DNA of 64,000 bases from Mucilaginibacter sp. OK283 (GTDB lineage: Bacteria; Bacteroidota; Bacteroidia; Sphingobacteriales; Sphingobacteriaceae), in NCBI RefSeq assembly GCF_900110415.1, contig NZ_FODR01000006.1:310001-374000 (forward strand), written 5' to 3'. Below, in pieces: positions 9,910 through 17,695 of the stretch. Position numbers and translations under genes: made by a program. Positions within the stretch are counted from its first letter, which is position 1. Each line of letters begins with the position of its first letter. The notes beneath the pieces were generated by a model. That model searched no databases. It was not told the DNA's origin and saw only the letters and a list, made by a program, of their open reading frames with translations.

Positions 9910-9941
9910 CAAACTTATTGAACACTGTTCAGTAAAACAAA
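9910..9941 (-). promoter_or_regulatory. Promoter with embedded palindromic operator for the SDR-TetR-efflux cluster
   Basis: On the minus strand TTTG (9938-9941), a 20-bp spacer and TAAGTTTG (9910-9917) match the Bacteroidota -33/-7 promoter. The palindrome TGAACACTGTTCA (9919-9931; six-base arms, one central base) lies in the spacer next to the -7 box, a classic repressor position. Confidence 0.7.
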
Positions 9942-10038
9942 AAACATTATGCATCATTTTAAAAACTGACATTTAAAACAGAAAAGGGTGGGCGTTGAAG
10001 TTCACACGTTGCTGATCGTCACCACAAGAAGGGATGAT

Positions 10039-10386
10039 TTAATCAACTATTATTCCCGTTCCGTCACTTTCTTCTGGTGTTTTTAATCCCCGGTCTTTAA
10101 GGGAATAGATAAGGGGCGCCAGGGTATCGGCATATTCACTCAATTGATAGGTAACCTTCACCGGGCAGCCATCGATCACGGTCCCGGTAATCACACGTTG
10201 CTGTTCCAGGTCTTTCAGTTCTTTGGCTAAAACTTTTGGGGTGATACGGCGAATGCTTTCTTGTATATCGGTGAACCGGTTGTTTCCAACAAGCGCATCT
10301 ATCGCGTACTTTAAACGGAAAGCCGTTACTGTTGAACGTATATCAATCGTAAGATCTTGAAACGAGCGCTGCTTATAAATATTCAA
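10039..10386 (-). CDS. HxlR-family winged-helix regulator
   Basis: A 115-residue protein matching the HxlR (MarR-like winged helix) fold: FRLKYAIDALVGNNRFTDIQESI, then ITPKVLAKELKDLEQQRVI (recognition helix and wing) and VKVTYQLSEYADTLAPLI. Many HxlR proteins sense redox or electrophiles through an N-terminal cysteine. Here the N-terminus (MNIYKQRSFQDLTIDIRST) lacks it, so a thiol switch at that position is unlikely. It stands alone, about 160 nt beyond the start of the SDR gene on the same strand, and no target can be assigned. Confidence 0.8.
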   Translation of the reverse strand: MNIYKQRSFQDLTIDIRSTVTAFRLKYAIDALVGNNRFTDIQESIRRITPKVLAKELKDLEQQRVITGTVIDGCPVKVTYQLSEYADTLAPLIYSLKDRGLKTPEESDGTGIIVD

Positions 10387-10586
10387 TAATTACTTTTCCA
10401 CTATTGAAAAACGAAAAGACTCAACTCTGTGCAGGTTCGTCTCAGGTTTGCTAAAATAAAATTGACCCGTATAGCTAATCTTGTAATTAATACATCGGTC
10501 TTTAGGCGCTTCTGATTTGCCTGATTAAGATTTTGAAAAAAAACTCACCTATTATTTCCAAAAAGGGAGGGTAATAATGCAAGCCT

Positions 10587-10626
10587 AAAAACAACAAAGC
10601 CCCGATACCATGGTATCGAGGCTTTG
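10587..10626 (-). terminator. Terminator of the tRNA-Leu gene
   Basis: Inverted repeat 10595-10626 (arms CAAAGCC.CGATACCA) directly abuts the 3' end of the tRNA. On the minus strand it is followed by TTGTTTTT. Confidence 0.85.
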
Positions 10627-10706
10627 TACCCAGCGCCGGAGTCGAACCGGCACGGTTTCCCACAGGTGTTTGAGACCAGCGCGTCTACCAATTCCGCCAG
10701 CTGGGC
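10627..10706 (-). tRNA. tRNA-Leu (anticodon CAA)
   Basis: The minus strand folds as a cloverleaf: acceptor GCCCAGC/GCTGGGT (first pair G-U), discriminator A, D arm with GGTAGAC, anticodon loop CTCAAAC giving CAA, a long class II variable arm (TGGG/CCGT) and T arm GCCGG-TTCGACT-CCGGC. The long variable arm and A73 fit leucine. The 3' CCA is not encoded. The anticodon stem has one T-T mismatch at the second pair. About 80 nt. Confidence 0.95.
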
Positions 10707-10734
10707 ATGCTCTGTTATATTGATCTGTGATCTT

Positions 10735-11259
10735 TTACAGGCGGGCTGCAAATGTATCTAAACTCTCTTTAATTCGCAACAGATATTTTTGTCTATAGTA
10801 AATATTTGCAATTTTTATGCGGCGTTGTTCCTGCGCGGTATGGTCAAGTTGGGTATAATCGGCTGTTAGCTTATTTAGGCTTTCATTAATATCGGCCTCA
10901 AAAGCAAGCACTTCCGCTGTTATGGAAGCTAATTCTGTGGCATTGTCAACTTCCATCAGGCGTTCGTTAATATCCATCATTTCCATTAAAAAATCTGCAG
11001 GTAATTGTGGTTTTGCCCCCTCAGATACCAGGTCATGCAGCTTTAAAATGTACTCCATCCTGCGTGCCGGATCATTTAATACCTGGTAAGCTTTGTTATT
11101 TAGGGTAGATAGTTCCAGTATTTCCTGCTGTTTTGCCTCATCTTCGCCCGCATAAAAATCGGGGTGATATAGTTTGCTTAGTTCGTAAAACTTCTTTTTA
11201 AGCTTTGCCGGTTCAACGTTAAATGATTCGGGTATGCCATAAAATTCAAAATAATCCAT
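10735..11259 (-). CDS. hscB: Fe-S assembly co-chaperone HscB
   Basis: A 174-residue J-domain protein that delivers the IscU scaffold to the Hsp70 chaperone HscA. The start MDYFEFYGIPESF is typical of HscB, and the J-domain HPD is at 32-34 (LYHPDFY). The C-terminal half (about 90-174) is the helical IscU-binding domain. The in-frame upstream start at 11295 is GTG and adds 12 residues not seen in the family, so the ATG at 11259 is preferred. The length matches E. coli HscB (171). No isc genes lie beside it; the tRNA-Leu gene is downstream on the same strand. Confidence 0.9.
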   Translation of the reverse strand: MDYFEFYGIPESFNVEPAKLKKKFYELSKLYHPDFYAGEDEAKQQEILELSTLNNKAYQVLNDPARRMEYILKLHDLVSEGAKPQLPADFLMEMMDINERLMEVDNATELASITAEVLAFEADINESLNKLTADYTQLDHTAQEQRRIKIANIYYRQKYLLRIKESLDTFAARL

Positions 11260-11419
11260 ATAACCACGAATTTCACCAATTATGTCGAATTTCACGAATG
11301 TTAATTGATACTAATTTCACAACAGGACACCGGACAGGTTCAAGATTATAAACAAATGATATATTCCTGCCTGTATATTCGTGCCTATTAGTTTCATTCG
11401 TGAAGTTCGCGCTTATCAT

Positions 11420-11427
11420 TATCTTTG
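11420..11427 (+). promoter_or_regulatory. -7 box for the kdsA gene
   Basis: TATCTTTG matches TAnnTTTG exactly and ends 18 nt before the ATG at 11446. It overlaps an in-frame TTG at 11425, which argues against that TTG as the start codon. The -33 element is weak. Confidence 0.55.
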
Positions 11428-11445
11428 CCGTATAACCTACATAAT

Positions 11446-12219
11446 ATGTTATTTGAGCAGATGCGGCAGAAGCCGTTTTTTATATTAGGCCCATGTGTAA
11501 TGGAAAACCAGGAGCTGTTATACACTGTTGCTGAAAAGGTTGCCGAAGTTGGCCAAAAGTATAACGTCCCTGTGATTTTCAAATCATCTTTTGATAAAGC
11601 TAACCGGACATCCATTCACTCGTACCGCGGCCCGGGCATAGGGAAGGGGATGGAAATGCTTCAGAATGTTAAAGAAAAATTTGGTTTGCCCGTTATTACC
11701 GATATTCACGAACCCTTTCAGGCGGCTGTAGCTGCTGAGGTGGTTGACGTGTTACAAATTCCGGCGTTTTTATGCCGTCAAACCGATCTTTTGGTAGCAG
11801 CAGCCGAGACCGGTAAAATAGTAAATGTAAAAAAAGCGCAGTTCCTGTCGGGAGCTGATATGTTTTATCCTGCGCAAAAGGTGTTGGAGGCTGGTAATAC
11901 CAAAGTCATACTAACTGAGCGTGGTAATATGTATGGTTACAATAACCTTGCTGTTGATTTCAGGAACATATATGACATGAAGGCTTTTGGGCACCCGGTT
12001 TGCATGGATTGTACCCATTCGGTACAACGACCAGGGGGAGCAGGTGGCAAAACCGGCGGCGACCGTACTTTTGTGCCTATGATGGCCTTAGCGGCAAAGG
12101 CTTTTGGCGCCGATGGCTATTTTATTGAAACCCATCCCGATCCGGATAACGCACTTAGCGATGGCCCTAACATGCTGAAGTTACATGATTTGGATGCGTT
12201 GATAGGTTCGCTTGTATAG
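11446..12219 (+). CDS. kdsA: 3-deoxy-8-phosphooctulonate synthase (Kdo-8-P synthase)
   Basis: A 257-residue KdsA that condenses phosphoenolpyruvate with arabinose-5-phosphate to form Kdo-8-phosphate for lipopolysaccharide. Visible motifs are FILGPCVMEN (about 12-21), FKSSFDKANRTS (46-57), GIGKGMEML, TDIHEP, PAFLCRQTDL, the TERG loop and the C-terminal ETHPDPDNALSDGPNM. Start MLFEQM is chosen because a -7 box ends 18 nt upstream. It is followed after 72 nt by the arabinose-5-phosphate isomerase gene, which supplies its substrate. The other Kdo genes (kdsB, kdsC) are not in the window. Confidence 0.95.
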   Translation: MLFEQMRQKPFFILGPCVMENQELLYTVAEKVAEVGQKYNVPVIFKSSFDKANRTSIHSYRGPGIGKGMEMLQNVKEKFGLPVITDIHEPFQAAVAAEVVDVLQIPAFLCRQTDLLVAAAETGKIVNVKKAQFLSGADMFYPAQKVLEAGNTKVILTERGNMYGYNNLAVDFRNIYDMKAFGHPVCMDCTHSVQRPGGAGGKTGGDRTFVPMMALAAKAFGADGYFIETHPDPDNALSDGPNMLKLHDLDALIGSLV

Positions 12220-12226
12220 TGTTGGT

Positions 12227-12280
12227 GTTTTACGTATTACGTTGTAAGTAGTACGTGAACTACCATTAAAAACGTAAAAC
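12227..12280. repeat. Short inverted repeat between kdsA and kdsD
   Basis: GTTTTACGT at 12227-12235 is perfectly inverted at 12272-12280, enclosing a T/A-rich loop 8 nt after the kdsA stop. It could be a weak attenuator or an mRNA hairpin; there is no clear U-run. Confidence 0.4.
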
Positions 12281-12291
12281 GTATAATATTA

Positions 12292-13227
12292 ATGAAGGAT
12301 ATTGCCAAAAGAGTTTTTGACATCGAAATAGAATCGCTGAAGCACGTGGCGGGGTTAATTGATGACGAATTTACTAAAACCGTTGAGGCCGTATTAAATT
12401 GTACCGGTAAGGTAGTAGTTATTGGTATCGGTAAATCCGGCCTTATAGGAAAAAAAATTGCTGCCACGCTTGCCAGCACTGGTACACCAAGCTTTTTTTT
12501 ACATCCGGGCGAGGCTTTTCACGGCGATCTTGGGATGGTTGGCCCCAACGATACTGTTATGCTGATTTCCTATTCGGGTGAAACCGATGAAGTACTACGC
12601 ATAATCCCTTTCTTAAAATGGAACAATAATCTGGTTATTGGAGTAACGGGTAATGTAAATTCTACTGTTGCTAAAAACAGCCATCATCATTTAAATATAA
12701 AAATCGCGCGCGAGGCTTGTCCGCTTGAATTGGCGCCAACATCATCAACTACTGCGGCCTTGGTAATGGGCGATGCGCTTGCCATTGCTTTGATGGAGTC
12801 GCGCGGATTTAAGCAGCATGATTTTGCCCGATTCCACCCCGGCGGTAGCCTTGGCCGAAAATTGTTAGTTAAGGTAAAAGATATAATGCGTACCGATAAA
12901 TTGCCTTTTATACATGAAGGTGCGTCGTTCACAGAGTTATTACTCAACATGTCGGCCGGGCGGCTGGGGATGGTGATAGTTGGCGAGGCGAATAATATTA
13001 AAGGTGTTATTACCGATGGTGATTTGCGGCGCGCTTTATTGAAACACCCGGACCCATCGACCCTAAGTGTTTTGGAAATAATGACGGCCAATCCGCTTAT
13101 TATTGATGGTGAGGAGTTTGCAGGTTATGCCGAGCAATTGATGATCGACAAGAAAATTACCACCTTGCTTGTGGGGTCGGCGGCTAACAGGTCTGTCGCG
13201 GGCGTATATCAGATCTACAGTCAATAA
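12292..13227 (+). CDS. kdsD: Arabinose-5-phosphate isomerase (KdsD/KpsF family)
   Basis: A 311-residue enzyme converting ribulose-5-phosphate to arabinose-5-phosphate, the first step of Kdo synthesis. The N-terminal SIS domain has GIGKSGLIGKKIAATLASTG (45-64), HPGEAFHGDLGMV (71-83) and SYSGETDEV (94-102). The C-terminal CBS pair covers about 200-311 (VKDIMRTDKLPFI, GVITDGDLRRAL, EIMTANPLIID). Length and layout match KdsD. It lies directly after kdsA and before polysaccharide genes. A capsule-specific KpsF paralogue cannot be excluded, but the kdsA neighbour favours KdsD. Confidence 0.93.
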   Translation: MKDIAKRVFDIEIESLKHVAGLIDDEFTKTVEAVLNCTGKVVVIGIGKSGLIGKKIAATLASTGTPSFFLHPGEAFHGDLGMVGPNDTVMLISYSGETDEVLRIIPFLKWNNNLVIGVTGNVNSTVAKNSHHHLNIKIAREACPLELAPTSSTTAALVMGDALAIALMESRGFKQHDFARFHPGGSLGRKLLVKVKDIMRTDKLPFIHEGASFTELLLNMSAGRLGMVIVGEANNIKGVITDGDLRRALLKHPDPSTLSVLEIMTANPLIIDGEEFAGYAEQLMIDKKITTLLVGSAANRSVAGVYQIYSQ

Positions 13228-13254
13228 TATGGTTTATCAACACAAAAAATAATA

Positions 13255-13262
13255 TATATTTG
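13255..13262 (+). promoter_or_regulatory. -7 box before the UDP-sugar dehydrogenase gene
   Basis: TATATTTG matches TAnnTTTG exactly, 23 nt before the ATG at 13286. The -33 region is only GTTT. This suggests the polysaccharide genes can start a transcript separate from kdsD. Confidence 0.45.
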
Positions 13263-13285
13263 CAAATATCTACCCTCGTTTAAAC

Positions 13286-14617
13286 ATGTTTGATCATCTG
13301 TCAAATCAAATCCAGCAACAATTTAACGCCCCGGAAACTACCCGCATTGCAATAATAGGACTGGGATATGTGGGATTGCCCCTGGCCGTTGAGTTTGCAA
13401 AAAAATTCCCGGTAAAAGGATTTGATATAAAAAAAAGTAGGGTTGATGAGTTAAATAATGCTTTTGACCGTACGCTGGAAACTGATGCCGAAGTATTGGG
13501 ATCGGTTTTATCAGGCGGCGCTGGCAACGGGCTCGTATTTACTTCGGATATTCAGGATATAGCAGATTGTAATGTATATATAATTTCAGTACCTACACCC
13601 ACAGATCAGCATAACCGGCCCGATCTTGACCTGATAAAAAAAGCAAGTGAATCAGTTGCCTCTGTACTTAAAGTGGGCGACGTAGTGATCTATGAATCGA
13701 CAGTTTACCCTGGAGTTACTGAGGATATATGTGTACCCATACTTGAACGGATATCGGAGCTTAAGTTCAACGTTGATTTTTACGCAGGGTATTCGCCTGA
13801 GCGGATCAATCCAGGGGATAAAGTGCATACCCTTACTAATATTTTGAAGGTCACATCCGGCTCAACGCCCCAGGCCGCTAATTTTATTGATAACCTTTAT
13901 CAGGCAATTGTTACGGCGGGGACTCACAAAGCCCCGAGTATTAAAGTTGCCGAAGCCTGTAAAGTAATTGAAAACTCGCAACGCGATATTAATATTGCAT
14001 TTGTAAATGAACTGGCCAAAATATTTCAGATAATGGGTATTGATACCCATGCTGTTTTGGAAGCAGCCGGTACCAAATGGAATTTCCTGAATTTTAAACC
14101 CGGTCTTGTTGGTGGTCATTGTACCGGAGTTGATCCGTATTATCTTGCCCAAAAAGCACAGGAGGTAGGTTATCATCCCGAGATTATACTGGCCGGCCGC
14201 CGGCTTAACGATGGCATGGGCACATACGTAGCCCTCGAAGTTATCAAGCTGATGGTGAAAAAGGAAATCCCGGTTAAAAACTCAAATGTGCTGGTGCTTG
14301 GGTTCACTTTTAAAGAAAACTGCCCCGACGTACGCAATACCCGTGTAATTGATATTGTAAAGGTTTTAAGTGAGTTTGAAGCATGTTATGAGATTTACGA
14401 TCCATGGGCAGATCCATCCGAGGTTGAATTAGAGTACCGGGTTAAAACTATTAAAACTTTTGACGAGCTGAAGGGTGGATACGATGCTATAATAGTAGCG
14501 GTATCACATAAGGAATTTTTCGGTCTGGATTATAACCGGTTGAAAAAAGAAGCCTCATCAGTTATTTATGATATAAAGGGAATACTGGATAAAGGTATAG
14601 TTGATGGCCGGTTATAG
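13286..14617 (+). CDS. Nucleotide-sugar dehydrogenase (TviB/WbpA-like UDP-HexNAc 6-dehydrogenase)
   Basis: A 443-residue NAD-dependent dehydrogenase that oxidises the C6 of a UDP-sugar to the uronic acid for capsule or O-antigen. The N-terminal Rossmann motif is IGLGYVGLPLA (24-34). A YESTVYPGVTE segment is at 136-146, and the catalytic Cys is C279 in GGHCTGVDPYYLA, the pattern of the WbpA/TviB/WecC group. The C-terminal UDP-binding domain contains LGFTFKENCPDVRNTRV. The GGHC context and PYYL favour UDP-GlcNAc or UDP-GalNAc over UDP-glucose. It precedes the initiating sugar transferase gene by 207 nt. The exact sugar is an inference. Confidence 0.9.
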   Translation: MFDHLSNQIQQQFNAPETTRIAIIGLGYVGLPLAVEFAKKFPVKGFDIKKSRVDELNNAFDRTLETDAEVLGSVLSGGAGNGLVFTSDIQDIADCNVYIISVPTPTDQHNRPDLDLIKKASESVASVLKVGDVVIYESTVYPGVTEDICVPILERISELKFNVDFYAGYSPERINPGDKVHTLTNILKVTSGSTPQAANFIDNLYQAIVTAGTHKAPSIKVAEACKVIENSQRDINIAFVNELAKIFQIMGIDTHAVLEAAGTKWNFLNFKPGLVGGHCTGVDPYYLAQKAQEVGYHPEIILAGRRLNDGMGTYVALEVIKLMVKKEIPVKNSNVLVLGFTFKENCPDVRNTRVIDIVKVLSEFEACYEIYDPWADPSEVELEYRVKTIKTFDELKGGYDAIIVAVSHKEFFGLDYNRLKKEASSVIYDIKGILDKGIVDGRL

Positions 14618-14760
14618 TTTAGCCAAAGTTGTTTTTGCTATGTGATAGTTGTAAAATGTTACGGTAAACACATATTTGATTTGATATAAATTTCTTAATT
14701 TTTAATTTTGCCACACATGCAATAACATATTTGTAACTGATTGTACTTCCAATTATCACA

Positions 14761-14791
14761 TTGTTATTTATAAATAAATATGCTAATTTTA
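14761..14791 (+). promoter_or_regulatory. Probable promoter of the WcaJ-like gene
   Basis: TTG (14761-14763), a 20-bp spacer and TAATTTTA (14784-14791), one mismatch from TAnnTTTG, lie 33 nt before the ATG. The spacer equals that of the better promoters in this window. Confidence 0.45.
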
Positions 14792-14824
14792 GCAGGTGTT
14801 AAATACTTCAACAAGCTCTAATAC

Positions 14825-16228
14825 ATGATTCACAGATACGCTACTTTTATTAAAGCAGTGAACCTTACCATTGATTATATTATACTTAATATGAGCATGG
14901 TAATCTCTTACTTTATCGAGGATAGGTCATACATTTTTTGGATAAATAACAGGAAATATTTACCCGTTGTTTTAGTGTTTAATTTAATATGGCTGTTGTC
15001 GGCCAATATTACCGGGTTGTATGAACATGTTTTAAATAAAGATTCAATCAAAACTTATCGTGGTGTTATAAAAACATACATGCTGTTTGTAAGTTTTATT
15101 TGCTTTACCATAATTATACTGATAGGTACCAAGGCATATTTTATTACGCGTGAGTACCTGTTTTACTCACTTGCGTTATTTGGGTTTTTGCTTGGCTTGT
15201 GGAAGCTTATATTCCTTACAATACGCAAAAGCGACAGGGCATCATTGATAGATACCCGTGCGGTGATTATTATTGGCGGAGGTAGGATTGGTACTGATTT
15301 ATATGGCTTTTTTAAACAGAATCCGGAGCGCGGGTATAATCTGATAGGTTTTTTTGATGATAATCCTGAAACGGTAAATGATAAACACCTTTATTTGGGT
15401 GGTACTGATGATTGTATCAGTTACGTGCTGAATAACAAGGTAGACGAAATTTTTTGTACGTTGCCTAACTCGGAGGCGGCAACAATTGAAAGATTAATGC
15501 TCGATGCCGACAAAAATCTCATCAGGTTTAAGTTCATCCCAGAGTATTATGACTATGCAAAAAAGCCAACTTTTATTCAAAGCTTTGGGCATATTCCGGT
15601 TATATCGGTAAGGCCCGAGCCGTTGGAGAATATGCTTAACCGGTTTATTAAGCGGTTGTTTGATGTTTTGTTTTCGCTATTTATCATCTTTTTTGTATTC
15701 AGCTGGCTTTTTCCTATCCTGGCTATTCTCATCAAACTTGAATCCAGGGGCCCTGTGTTTTTTGTGCAGGAGCGCTCGGGAAGGGATAATAAACCATTTA
15801 AGTGTTATAAGTTTCGCAGTATGCGGGTAAACAAGGATTCTGACAAGAAACAAGCAACCCGCGGCGATGCCCGTATTACCAAAACGGGTGCTTTCATCCG
15901 CAAAACAAGCCTTGACGAACTGCCTCAGTTTTTTAACGTGATATTGGGTAATATGTCTGTAGTAGGGCCGAGGCCGCACATGATTAGCCATACACAACAA
16001 TATTCGCAGCTTATAGACACCTTTATGGTAAGGCACTTTTTAAAGCCTGGAATTACAGGTTGGGCACAAATAAATGGCTTACGGGGCGAAACTCAAACAA
16101 CCCAGGCAATGCTTGAACGTGTTGAAGCCGATGTTTGGTACCTTGAAAACTGGTCATTCCTGTTAGATATGAAGATCGTTTTCCTAACGTTCTGGAATGC
16201 TTTAAGAGGCGAGAAGAACGCGTTTTAA
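14825..16228 (+). CDS. Undecaprenyl-phosphate sugar phosphotransferase (WcaJ-type)
   Basis: A 467-residue polyprenyl glycosylphosphotransferase that starts exopolysaccharide repeat units by placing a sugar-1-phosphate on undecaprenyl phosphate. Order: four N-terminal TM helices (about 10-130), a cytosolic Rossmann-like domain (IIIGGGRIGTDLYGFF, about 149-164), a re-entrant membrane helix after RLFDVLFSLF, and the catalytic domain with ERSGRDNKPFKCYKFRSMR, SLDELPQFFNVILGNMSVVGPRPH and LKPGITGWAQINGLRGET. Length and order match the WcaJ family. It lies after a UDP-sugar dehydrogenase and 1 nt before a BtuF-like gene. Glucose is the common donor, but galactose or HexNAc is possible. Confidence 0.93.
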   Translation: MIHRYATFIKAVNLTIDYIILNMSMVISYFIEDRSYIFWINNRKYLPVVLVFNLIWLLSANITGLYEHVLNKDSIKTYRGVIKTYMLFVSFICFTIIILIGTKAYFITREYLFYSLALFGFLLGLWKLIFLTIRKSDRASLIDTRAVIIIGGGRIGTDLYGFFKQNPERGYNLIGFFDDNPETVNDKHLYLGGTDDCISYVLNNKVDEIFCTLPNSEAATIERLMLDADKNLIRFKFIPEYYDYAKKPTFIQSFGHIPVISVRPEPLENMLNRFIKRLFDVLFSLFIIFFVFSWLFPILAILIKLESRGPVFFVQERSGRDNKPFKCYKFRSMRVNKDSDKKQATRGDARITKTGAFIRKTSLDELPQFFNVILGNMSVVGPRPHMISHTQQYSQLIDTFMVRHFLKPGITGWAQINGLRGETQTTQAMLERVEADVWYLENWSFLLDMKIVFLTFWNALRGEKNAF

Positions 16229-16229
16229 G

Positions 16230-17024
16230 ATGGCCGGGTTTTGCGACCAGTTAAACCGCATAATTAATCTGCCTGCCATACCAAAGCGCATAGTTTCGGT
16301 AGTGCCCTCGCAAACCGAGCTGCTTTTTTATTTAGGTTTAGACACCGAAATTGTAGGCATTACTAAATTCTGTATCCATCCAAAGCAGAAAGTGAAGGCG
16401 GTTACAAAGGTAGGGGGGACTAAGCAACTGGATATCGGGCTTATTAAATCCCTGCAACCGGAACTGATCATAGCCAACAAAGAGGAGAACGAACGGAGCC
16501 AAATTGAGGCACTGATGTATATTTGCCCTGTTTGGATCAGTGATATTCATGACCTAGAAACGGCTTTCAGCATGATTCAAAGTGTTGGTCAACTTGTTGG
16601 CAAAAAGCAGGAGGCAGACGCTTTAAACAGCGAAATCCGGCATCGTTTTAATACACTTGTTTTTCACCCGTTAAACATCAAAGCAGCTTATTTTATATGG
16701 AGGAAACCATACATGGTCGCAGGCAGGCAAACTTATATTGATAGCCTGATGCAAATGTGTGCCCTGAATAACGTTTTTGAAGCGGAGCGATACCCGGAAG
16801 TATCAGCCAATGATTTGGTTACCGCAAACCCCGACGTGGTGTTTTTATCATCCGAACCATATCCGTTCAGACAAAAGCATATTGATGAATTTAAACAGTT
16901 GTTGCCAAAAGCCAAAGTTGTTTTAGTTGATGGCGAAATGTTTTCATGGTATGGCAGCCGGCTGCCGGAAGTTCCTGGCTATTTTAATAAATTGCTGAAT
17001 GAACTTGGTTTGCTCTTTAAGTAA
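16230..17024 (+). CDS. BtuF-like helical-backbone metal/cofactor-binding protein without signal peptide
   Basis: A 264-residue protein of the BtuF/periplasmic-binding (type III) fold: RIVSVVPSQTELLFYLGL (about 20-37), GITKFCIHP, VGGTKQLDIGLIKSLQPELII (about 62-82), a long linking helix (about 110-150) and a C-terminal lobe with WRKPYMVAGRQTYIDSLM. Relatives bind cobalamin or metal chelates for ABC import. No signal peptide or lipobox is visible at MAGFCDQLNRI, so it should stay in the cytosol. No ABC permease or ATPase is adjacent. It starts 1 nt after the WcaJ-type stop, so the two are co-transcribed; the reason is unclear. Confidence 0.8.
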   Translation: MAGFCDQLNRIINLPAIPKRIVSVVPSQTELLFYLGLDTEIVGITKFCIHPKQKVKAVTKVGGTKQLDIGLIKSLQPELIIANKEENERSQIEALMYICPVWISDIHDLETAFSMIQSVGQLVGKKQEADALNSEIRHRFNTLVFHPLNIKAAYFIWRKPYMVAGRQTYIDSLMQMCALNNVFEAERYPEVSANDLVTANPDVVFLSSEPYPFRQKHIDEFKQLLPKAKVVLVDGEMFSWYGSRLPEVPGYFNKLLNELGLLFK

Positions 17025-17076
17025 TCACTTTTATTAAAGCGGCAAAAATATAATTATGGAAATAATCACCATTTTC

Positions 17077-17595
17077 CTATTTTAAATATATATCCTTCAA
17101 CATATTACAATGGTGAACATTGTGCCCAACAACCATCCAGCCCACACTTCTTGCGGTATAAACCGGCAGTTTGTCAAATTTGAAATCCAGCATGGCATCG
17201 GTCATGTGTTTATAAAGGCTGATGGTAGCTTCCCTTATGGTTATCAGTTCTTCGGCTATATCTGTTAAGGTGCGGTTTTGCGCGTTAAAATCTTTGTTAT
17301 AATCATTGCCCTGCGGCACTTCTAATAATGCGTCAACCTGCCGCGAGCAGCAAAAAGCTTTGTAGGCATAATAACGCTCGTCATCAGCGAGATGAATTAA
17401 CACTTGCTTTATAGTCCATTTACCCCCGGCATAGCTGTAATTTTCCGCTGATGATGAGATCGACCTGATCAAGTCAATTGTTCGCTGTTTGTTAACCTCC
17501 AATGCTTCAATGAGGTCATCGCCTTTGGCTAAATCGAAAAAATAGGGGTACCAGGAGGGTGCATCCTCAATATATGGGCGGGCAATCTTTATCAT
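17077..17595 (-). CDS. DinB-family (DinB_2-like) protein
   Basis: A 172-residue protein of the DinB/YfiT four-helix fold, with the usual metal-ligand pattern: KWTIKQVLIHLADDERYYAYKAF (His in helix 2) and a C-terminal VGHNVHHCNMLKDIYLK with two more histidines. Family members are metal-binding and include thiol-dependent transferases (bacillithiol or mycothiol); many have unknown roles. It is a single gene converging with the BtuF-like gene. A substrate cannot be named. Confidence 0.82.
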   Translation of the reverse strand: MIKIARPYIEDAPSWYPYFFDLAKGDDLIEALEVNKQRTIDLIRSISSSAENYSYAGGKWTIKQVLIHLADDERYYAYKAFCCSRQVDALLEVPQGNDYNKDFNAQNRTLTDIAEELITIREATISLYKHMTDAMLDFKFDKLPVYTARSVGWMVVGHNVHHCNMLKDIYLK

Positions 17596-17695
17596 CGCTT
17601 ATCAATAGCTTTTTTCTTTATGGTAAAGTTACGGTATGTAATTTGATTCGATGACCTGTGTAACCGACCGATTAAGGGCGATATACGACAGGCTG

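Noticed and set aside
10545..10751. 68-codon minus-strand frame
   Set aside because: It covers the tRNA-Leu gene and its terminator.
11260..11295. GTG start for hscB at 11295
   Set aside because: It adds 12 residues absent from HscB proteins; the ATG at 11259 gives the normal N-terminus.
11425..11445. TTG start for kdsA at 11425
   Set aside because: The TTG is part of an exact -7 promoter box, so it would not be transcribed.
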